Of a stretch of DNA of 64,000 nt, positions 58,751 through 64,000 are shown piece by piece. The notes under the pieces were generated by a model that was not told the DNA's origin, searched no databases, and was given only the letters and a program-made list of their open reading frames with translations. The stretch lies in contig NZ_VJWA01000001.1 of the NCBI RefSeq assembly GCF_007097155.1, positions 1,459,501-1,523,500 of the forward strand, written 5' to 3'. The position numbers were made by a program, and so were the translations under genes. Source of the stretch: Glacieibacterium frigidum. Its GTDB lineage: Bacteria > Pseudomonadota > Alphaproteobacteria > Sphingomonadales > Sphingomonadaceae. How positions within the stretch are numbered: the stretch's first letter is position 1; each line of letters begins with the position of its first letter.

Positions 58751-59311
58751 ATGGACCAGCCCCGCTACCTTGTCGGACAATTGCTGCTGTCGATGCCGGG
58801 CATCGGTGACCCGCGCTTCGCGCGCGCCGTGATCGCCATCTGCGTCCACGACGACGACGGCGCGCTGGGCCTGATAGTGAATCACCCGCTGCCGATGCTG
58901 AAGGTCGGCGAGCTGATGCAGCAGCTCGACGTCGAGCCCGGGGTCACCCCCGATGTCGCGGTGCGTGCCGGCGGTCCGGTCGAGCCCGGGCGCGGCTTCG
59001 TGCTGCACTCGACCGACTGGGCCGGACAGAGCACGATCGACGTGACGGGGAAGTACGCGATGACCTCGACCCTCGACGTGCTCAAGGCAATTGCCGCCGG
59101 TACCGGCCCGACGCGCTGGCTGTCGGCGCTGGGTTATACCGGCTGGGCGGCGGGGCAGCTCGACGAGGAGATGACGCGCCACGGCTGGCACTCGATCCCG
59201 CACGACGACGCGCTGGTGTTCGACACGCCATTTGAACAGCAATGGCCGCGGGCGTTCGCGAGTGCGGGGATCGATGTCGGGCACCTGAGCGCGCAGGCGG
59301 GACGGGCGTAA
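58751..59311 (+). CDS. YqgE/AlgH family protein
   Basis: 186 residues. The family signature is clear: LVGQLLLSMPGIGDPRFARA at the N-terminus, then DDDGALGLIVNHPL and VRAGGPVEPGRGFVLHSTDW around 70-95, and GYTGWAAGQLDEEM near residue 135. AlgH was named for an alginate phenotype in Pseudomonas; its biochemical role is unknown. Soluble cytoplasmic protein. It is followed 17 bp later by a membrane-protein gene. Confidence 0.95.
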   Translation: MDQPRYLVGQLLLSMPGIGDPRFARAVIAICVHDDDGALGLIVNHPLPMLKVGELMQQLDVEPGVTPDVAVRAGGPVEPGRGFVLHSTDWAGQSTIDVTGKYAMTSTLDVLKAIAAGTGPTRWLSALGYTGWAAGQLDEEMTRHGWHSIPHDDALVFDTPFEQQWPRAFASAGIDVGHLSAQAGRA

Positions 59312-59328
59312 CTTCGGCGCGTAGTGTG

Positions 59329-60150
59329 ATGGCACGCGCGCTCGCCAGTCTTGCCGTCATCGCCGCACTCGTCCTGACTGCTGTGGCGGCAACCCTGACC
59401 GGCGTGGCGGCGGCTATCTTGTGGGAAGCGCGCGGAGCGTACGGCGTTGCGACACCGATCATCGCCAGCGCGCTGCTCGCCGGTCTGTGCCTGCTGTCGC
59501 TCTTCGCGCTACGCCGAGCGTGGGGACATCTCGACCGGGTTCGCGGCGTCGTCGACCCGGCGCTGCTTGACCGGCGCAAGTCGCGGCGGCGGGGGAGGGC
59601 TTGGCGGTGGGGGCTCGGTGCGGTTCTGGCCGCGCTTCTGCCGTTCTACTCCGAGACGGCGACGCACGCCGCGTATTCGATCCCGGTGCTTTCCGAGGCG
59701 CAGACGATAACAGGGCAGCTGGTGGCGCCGCGAACAGGGCGCAGGGCGAGCAGGCAGGCGATCGTCGTTACCACCGCCGACGGCACGCGGCTGAGCTTCG
59801 GATGCGACCCGAACAGCAAGTGGGTCCTCGGCGAAGATTGTCTAAGCTATGCCGAACTGGAGAGGCTGGCCGGGACGCCAATCCGGATCGACTATTTCGT
59901 TCACGCCAACGCGAAGATTCTCCGCAACGTGATCCTGCGCATGCAATCGACCTCCGAAAACACGGTGCTGATCGACTATGAGGAGCAGCGCGCCCGGCTG
60001 ATCGCAAACCGCGCCTGGAACCAGGCGGACACCTGGCAATCGCACGTCCCTGTCGGCCTGCTGATCGTCGTCGTCGTCTTCGGGCTATGGGAGCTTATCG
60101 CCCTGTCGCGGAGCAGCATCACTCGTCCCACGCCGACAACGTCCGCCTGA
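59329..60150 (+). CDS. Membrane protein of unknown function
   Basis: 273 residues from the ATG at 59329 (a GTG one codon earlier is possible). Hydrophobic segments at about 4-27, 36-57, 88-106 and near the C-terminus (PVGLLIVVVVFGLWELIAL), with a soluble domain between (about 110-240) that contains a DGTRLSFGCDPN loop and one further Cys (EDCLSY). No family recognised. Probably cotranscribed with algH. Its last 32 bp overlap the convergent fliA gene. Confidence 0.68.
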   Translation: MARALASLAVIAALVLTAVAATLTGVAAAILWEARGAYGVATPIIASALLAGLCLLSLFALRRAWGHLDRVRGVVDPALLDRRKSRRRGRAWRWGLGAVLAALLPFYSETATHAAYSIPVLSEAQTITGQLVAPRTGRRASRQAIVVTTADGTRLSFGCDPNSKWVLGEDCLSYAELERLAGTPIRIDYFVHANAKILRNVILRMQSTSENTVLIDYEEQRARLIANRAWNQADTWQSHVPVGLLIVVVVFGLWELIALSRSSITRPTPTTSA

Positions 60151-60856
60151 CCTTGTCGAGTGCCGCCTTCTTGATCTGGCAGACGCGCGCCGCCCCGACG
60201 TTCAGCGTCTGGCCGATCTCCTCCAGGTTCAGTTCCTCGACGAAGTAGAGTTGCAGGACCAGCGCTTCACGTTCGGGCAGCTGGCCGATGGCGACAGTGA
60301 CGGCGCGGCGCAGGTCGCCGCTCGCGAGGTTCTCGAAGGCGTCGGGGGCGTCGTCGGCGAACCATTCGCTGTGGTCGGAATAGACTTCGTCGAGGCTGTC
60401 GTAACGCAGCGCGTGGGTTGTCGCGTGCGCGGCGCGATAGGCGTCGACGGTCATTTCCAGCTCGGTCGCCATTTCCTCGTCGGTCGGCGGTCGGCCCAGC
60501 GCACCCGCGAGGCGAGCCGCGACGATACCGAACTCGCGCCGCCGCCGGATCGCGCTGCGCACCAGCGTCGCCGACTTGCGCAGATTGTCGATCATCGCGC
60601 CGCGCACGCGCACGCTGGCATAGGTGGCGAAGGCTGCGTGGCCGCGGTCCTCGAAGGCGTGCGCACTCTCGATCAGCGCGACCATTCCGATCTGCACGAG
60701 GTCCTCGATCGGGATCGCGGTCGAGACGCGGGCATGGACGTGCCAGGCGATGCGCCGCACCAAGCCCAGGTGCGAGCCGATCAGCCGTTCGGGATCGGTC
60801 ACCGCCAGCGCGCGCGGCGCGTAGGCGGTCAGGTTGTGGCCAAGTCGGGCGTCCAT
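60119..60856 (-). CDS. fliA: RNA polymerase sigma factor FliA (sigma-28)
   Basis: 245 residues. Region 2 is IGSHLGLVRRIAWHVHARV and IPIEDLVQIGMVALIESAHAF (about 27-70). Region 3 is RPPTDEEMATELEM, and region 4 is LNLEEIGQTLNVGAARVCQI near the C-terminus. It directs late flagellar gene transcription. The ATG at 60856 begins 4 bp after the flhA stop, and its AGGAG-type ribosome binding site lies inside the end of flhA. It is the third gene of the leftward flagellar unit. Confidence 0.95.
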   Translation of the reverse strand: MDARLGHNLTAYAPRALAVTDPERLIGSHLGLVRRIAWHVHARVSTAIPIEDLVQIGMVALIESAHAFEDRGHAAFATYASVRVRGAMIDNLRKSATLVRSAIRRRREFGIVAARLAGALGRPPTDEEMATELEMTVDAYRAAHATTHALRYDSLDEVYSDHSEWFADDAPDAFENLASGDLRRAVTVAIGQLPEREALVLQLYFVEELNLEEIGQTLNVGAARVCQIKKAALDKVRRTLSAWDE

Positions 60857-60860
60857 CGGG

Positions 60861-62924
60861 TCAGGCTCCTTGCAATAGCGGTTGCGCCGCGCCGACCGTC
60901 GCGATGACGTCGATGGCGCGGTCGTCGGGGACTTCGAAGACGCCGAGGACATGGACGCCGGGCAGGCGGTGGCGCAGCAGCTCGAACAGCGCGCGGCGTA
61001 CCTGCGGCGTGGTGACGACGACGACGGGCGCACCTGCCTCGCGCAGCGGCGCTGCCGCATCGGCGAGCGCGGCGGTGACCCGCCCGCCGAGCGCCGCGTC
61101 GAAGGGATAGGCGCTGCCCGGTGCGGCGCGGACCGATGCGGCGAGCAGGTCCTCCAACTCGGGCGCGAGCGTGACCGCGGTCAGCGGCGCTCTCAGCTCG
61201 GCTAGGTCCTGAACGATCGCGCTGCCGAGTGCGGGGCGGACGAGTTCGGTCAGCTCGGCAGGGTCGGCACTGCGTGTCGCGACCGACGCCAGTGCGCCGA
61301 TGGTGCGACGCAGGTCGGCAATCGGCACACCTTCTTCCAGCAGTCGCGCCAAGACTGCGGTGACGGTTGCGAGCGGCAGCAGCTTAGGGACCAGACCGAC
61401 GACCAGTTGCGGCGCGGTCCGCGCCAGCGTGTCGAGCAGTGCCTGCACCTCGTCCTGCCCCAGCAGCTGGTGCGCGTGGGCGCGCAGCAGCGTGTCGAGG
61501 TGCGTGCCGATCACCGTCGCGGCATCGACGACGGTATATCCCGCCGCAGTCGCCAGCCCCTCTTCGGCAGGGTCGATCCAGCGCGCATCAAGGCCGAAGC
61601 TGGGGTCCTTCGCCGAGCGGCCGGGCACCGGCGTATCGATCGGCCCGGCCTCCAGCGCCAGTCGATCGTCGGGCCACGCGGCATCCTCGCCGACGATCAC
61701 CCCGCCGATGCGGATGCGGTAGGTCTGCGGCGGCAGCGCGATGTCGTCGCGCACCCGAACCTGCGGCACGACGAAGCCCAGCCGCTTCGACAGCGCCCGC
61801 CGGATCGCGGTGATCCGCGCCATCAGCGGCGCGCCGCTGGCGGCATCGACGAGGCCGAGCAGCCCGAACCCCAGGTCGACGCCGATCGCCGCAGTGTCGG
61901 CGATATCGTCCCACTCGATGCTCGCGGTGTCGGGGGGTGCCGCGGCCTCAGGCGGCGGGGCAGGGCGCGGCCGCGACAGCGTCCAGGCCGCGAAGCCGCA
62001 ACCGCCGGCCGCGCCCAGCAGCACCAGATGCGGCATCCCCGGCAGCACGCCCAGCAGCGCGAGGATCCCCGCCACCGGCAGCCACGCCGCAGGTCCCGAG
62101 AACTGCCGCCCGATCTGCCCCGCGAGATCATGTTCGGACGCGACGCGCGTGACGATCATCGCCGCCGCGATCGACAGCAGGAGTGCGGGCACCTGCGCCA
62201 CCAGCCCGTCGCCGATGGCGAGCAGGATATAGGTCTCGGCGGCTTCGGACAGGCTCAGCCCATGCTGGACGGTGCCCAGGATCAGCCCGCCGATGACGTT
62301 GATGAACAGGATCAGCACGCCCGCGACGGCGTCGCCCTTCACGAACTTCGAGGCGCCGTCCATGCTCCCGTGAAAGTCGGCCTCGGTCGATACCTGGGCG
62401 CGGCGGGCGCGCGCCTCGTCGGCGGTGAGCAGCCCGGCGTTGAGGTCGGCATCGATCGCCATCTGCTTGCCCGGCATAGCGTCGAGGGTGAAGCGCGCCG
62501 CGACCTCCGACACGCGCCCCGCTCCCTTGGTAATGACGACAAGGTTGATGATCATCAGGATCGCGAAGACGAAGATGCCGACGACATAGTCGCCGCCGAT
62601 CAGGAAGGTGCCGAATGCCTCGATGACGTGCCCCGCCGCCGCGGTACCCTCATGCCCCGCGACCAGCACGACCCGCGTCGAGGCGACGTTGAGGCTGAGC
62701 CGCAGCAGCGTCGCGAACAGCAGCACGGTCGGGAACGCCGAGAAGTCGAGCGGCGCCCGCGTGTTGATCGCGACCATCAGGACGATCAGCGCGATGCCGA
62801 TGTTGAGGACGAAGAAGATGTCGAGCAGCCACGGCGAGATCGGCACGACCATCAGCAGGACGAGCGTCAGGATCGCGAGCGGGAGCAGCATCGCGCGATA
62901 ATCGATGCGGGCGAGCGCGGTCAT
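60861..62924 (-). CDS. flhA: Flagellar type III export gate protein FlhA
   Basis: 687 residues. N-terminal half with eight transmembrane helices and the FHIPEP signature segment RVSEVAARFTLDAMPGKQMA plus IDADLNAGLLT, and FVKGDAVAGVLILFINVIGG. The C-terminal cytoplasmic domain (about 350-687) ends in VVVVTTPQVRRALFELLRH. It forms the proton-driven export gate of the flagellar basal body. The ATG overlaps the stop of the upstream transglycosylase gene (ATGA). Confidence 0.97.
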   Translation of the reverse strand: MTALARIDYRAMLLPLAILTLVLLMVVPISPWLLDIFFVLNIGIALIVLMVAINTRAPLDFSAFPTVLLFATLLRLSLNVASTRVVLVAGHEGTAAAGHVIEAFGTFLIGGDYVVGIFVFAILMIINLVVITKGAGRVSEVAARFTLDAMPGKQMAIDADLNAGLLTADEARARRAQVSTEADFHGSMDGASKFVKGDAVAGVLILFINVIGGLILGTVQHGLSLSEAAETYILLAIGDGLVAQVPALLLSIAAAMIVTRVASEHDLAGQIGRQFSGPAAWLPVAGILALLGVLPGMPHLVLLGAAGGCGFAAWTLSRPRPAPPPEAAAPPDTASIEWDDIADTAAIGVDLGFGLLGLVDAASGAPLMARITAIRRALSKRLGFVVPQVRVRDDIALPPQTYRIRIGGVIVGEDAAWPDDRLALEAGPIDTPVPGRSAKDPSFGLDARWIDPAEEGLATAAGYTVVDAATVIGTHLDTLLRAHAHQLLGQDEVQALLDTLARTAPQLVVGLVPKLLPLATVTAVLARLLEEGVPIADLRRTIGALASVATRSADPAELTELVRPALGSAIVQDLAELRAPLTAVTLAPELEDLLAASVRAAPGSAYPFDAALGGRVTAALADAAAPLREAGAPVVVVTTPQVRRALFELLRHRLPGVHVLGVFEVPDDRAIDVIATVGAAQPLLQGA

Positions 62925-63622
62925 GCGCCGAGATCAGCCAGCAGCAGATAGGCGGTGCGCGCGGCGGCGACCGGCAAGACGGTGCCGGTCCGGGGCAGGG
63001 AGGTGCCGCCCTGCTCGGTAGCGCGCTGCGGTGCCGAACCCAGCTTCGCCTCGAACCGCGCATAGACTTCGTCGAGCGTGCGCGCCCGACCTCCGGCGGC
63101 GGTAAACACGCCCGCATTGGCGCGCGCGGCGGCGGGCAGTACCGCACTCGCGGCGGCCGCATCGGGCGCGGCATCACGGGCCCGCAGAAAGCGCACCGCC
63201 CCCGCGGGCCCCAGGAAATGCGCGAGATACAGGTCGGTGGCGTTTGCCGTCCGGCCCAGCCGCCGCTCAAGCGTCGCGGCATTGTCCTGCGCGAACGCCG
63301 CCGCCATCGCCGAGGAGGCGCCTGCATCAAGGCGCAAGTCGAGGATCGCGACGCGCTCTTCCGGCGTCGCGCCGCGCTTCAGGATCGCCGCGGCGTCGCC
63401 CAGCCCATGCTCGGCGCCGTGCCGGCGGACCGTGTCGAGCCAAGTGCCTTGCGTGAACTGGAAAAGGCCGCGCGCGCTGCTGGTCGGCGCGGCGGCACGC
63501 GGGTCCAGCCCACTTTCGACGCGCGCCTGCGCCACCAGATAGTCGAAGTCGACGCCCGTGCGGGCCGAGGCGAGGCGGATCGCGCCAACCACCGCCGTCC
63601 CGTCGATCGCTGCCACGTCCAT
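62921..63622 (-). CDS. Lytic transglycosylase domain protein linked to flagellar genes
   Basis: 233 residues. SLT-type fold with the catalytic Glu36 in AQARVESGLDP, then SSARGLFQFTQGTW and DLYLAHFLGPAGAVRFL. It would open peptidoglycan so that the flagellar rod can pass. No Sec signal peptide is visible (start MDVAAIDGTAVVGAI), so export through the flagellar apparatus, as for FlgJ, is suggested. The C-terminal about 90 residues are Ala-rich. It is the first gene behind a consensus sigma-54 promoter and is coupled to flhA. A GAGGGAG ribosome binding site precedes the ATG. Confidence 0.88.
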   Translation of the reverse strand: MDVAAIDGTAVVGAIRLASARTGVDFDYLVAQARVESGLDPRAAAPTSSARGLFQFTQGTWLDTVRRHGAEHGLGDAAAILKRGATPEERVAILDLRLDAGASSAMAAAFAQDNAATLERRLGRTANATDLYLAHFLGPAGAVRFLRARDAAPDAAAASAVLPAAARANAGVFTAAGGRARTLDEVYARFEAKLGSAPQRATEQGGTSLPRTGTVLPVAAARTAYLLLADLGA

Positions 63623-63649
63623 GCAGGTCCGCTCCCTCAGGAAGCGTTC

Positions 63650-63665
63650 TGCAAGTGCCGTGCCA
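63650..63665 (-). promoter_or_regulatory. Sigma-54 (RpoN) promoter of the flagellar transglycosylase-flhA-fliA unit
   Basis: Minus-strand TGGCACG-GCAC-TTGCA fits the sigma-54 consensus at all fixed positions. The -12 element lies about 29 bp before the start codon, giving a short leader with a good ribosome binding site. Sigma-54 control of early or middle flagellar operons is common in proteobacteria. Confidence 0.85.
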
Positions 63666-63708
63666 GTCTGCTAGGGAACCCGGCGTAACGAACATCGGTT
63701 AACCCAAC

Positions 63709-64000
63709 ATGGCGAGCCCACCGACCACCCGCGCCGCACCGGCGCGCAATCCCCTCGACACAGGTATCAGCAGTCTCGTCGCGGTCCTCGCGACTCTGAT
63801 CGGCCTGTTCATCCTGGCGTACGTAGTGCTGTACGTGACCAAGGGGCGCTTCCTGAAGTCGACGTTCGAAAGTTATGCCAGCGACTTCGCAGATCGCGGC
63901 GTTCGCGTCGGCGGCGACTTCCAGTTCTACCTCAACCCGCACATCAAGTTTCTCGCCGAGGACCTGCAAGTCGACAACCCGGCCTGGGCCAAGGACCGCC
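63709..64000 (+). CDS. AsmA-family protein, 3' part beyond the window
   Basis: Only the first 97 residues are present. After a Pro/Ala-rich start (MASPPTTRAAPARN) there is one transmembrane helix (LVAVLATLIGLFILAYVVLY, about 24-43). The AsmA-type beginning follows: FESYASDFADRGVRVGGDFQ and the hallmark LNPHIKFLAEDLQVDNPAWA. AsmA-like proteins are inner-membrane-anchored periplasmic proteins tied to lipid transport to the outer membrane, distant relatives of TamB. It is divergent from the flagellar unit; 86 bp separate the two start codons. Confidence 0.85.
   Translation, partial: MASPPTTRAAPARNPLDTGISSLVAVLATLIGLFILAYVVLYVTKGRFLKSTFESYASDFADRGVRVGGDFQFYLNPHIKFLAEDLQVDNPAWAKDR

Noticed and set aside
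63674-63699. GGAAC, 16 nt, CGGTT upstream of the AsmA-family gene, resembling an EcfG stress promoter
   Set aside because: The -10 part is CGGTT and not CGTT; a single near match in GC-rich DNA is weak evidence.

Overview
The window reads as chromosomal DNA of a GC-rich alphaproteobacterium, most likely a sphingomonad (Sphingomonas or a close relative). The pointers are strong GC bias at third codon positions, PEPxxWA-type PEP-CTERM tails, a split nuoC/nuoD arrangement, a complex I operon that runs on into birA, coaX, an RNase J gene and a DUF1467 gene, a YqgE/AlgH gene divergent from a peroxiredoxin gene, and many secreted zinc peptidases. The assignment rests on gene content alone. No tRNA, rRNA, CRISPR array, prophage or insertion sequence was seen.

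Layout. 1-14.1 kb is housekeeping and catabolism: the end of an M13 peptidase; folP between two inverted copies of an intergenic repeat; a leftward MaoC / carboxymuconolactone-decarboxylase-like / thiolase operon; a DUF885 protein; putA; an MscS channel; ygfZ divergent from a dihydroorotase; a membrane protein; surE. A 434-bp gene-free stretch (14072-14505) holds a long stem-loop and a minus-strand promoter-like signal. 14.5-32.3 kb is one rightward transcription unit of at least 19 genes: nuoA-E, a small membrane-protein gene, nuoF-N, birA, coaX, rnj and DUF1467. Nearly every junction overlaps or abuts, and birA seems to begin at a CTG codon inside the nuoN stop.

32.3-37.9 kb holds a membrane-anchored coiled-coil protein downstream of a CDP-alcohol phosphatidyltransferase gene, a PepSY / response regulator / histidine kinase cassette, and a small membrane protein. 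38.0-47.8 kb is surface related: a WbaP/GumD-like polyprenyl-phosphate hexose-1-phosphate transferase, an acyltransferase, a PEP-CTERM protein with a consensus sigma-54 promoter, an M28B peptidase, a leftward MFS-cysK pair, a second PEP-CTERM protein and a LuxR-type regulator. 47.9-60.2 kb holds a leucine-dehydrogenase-family enzyme, a GAF/HisKA_2 kinase, the tamA-tamB outer-membrane assembly pair, an M2 peptidase, a peroxiredoxin, algH and a membrane protein. 60.1-64.0 kb is a leftward flagellar unit (lytic transglycosylase, flhA, fliA) behind a second consensus sigma-54 promoter, with the start of an AsmA-family gene divergent from it.

How the parts connect. Complex I, biotin ligase, pantothenate kinase and RNase J are tied together by translational coupling, so their dosage should move with respiration-gene expression. 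Two consensus sigma-54 sites (before a PEP-CTERM gene and before the flagellar unit) and a weaker third (before the other PEP-CTERM gene) suggest that surface proteins and motility here share the alternative sigma factor. The least explained signals are the inverted repeats around folP, the non-canonical birA start, the structured gene-free region before nuoA, the small protein inside the nuo operon and a recurrent TTGTCCGGA motif.
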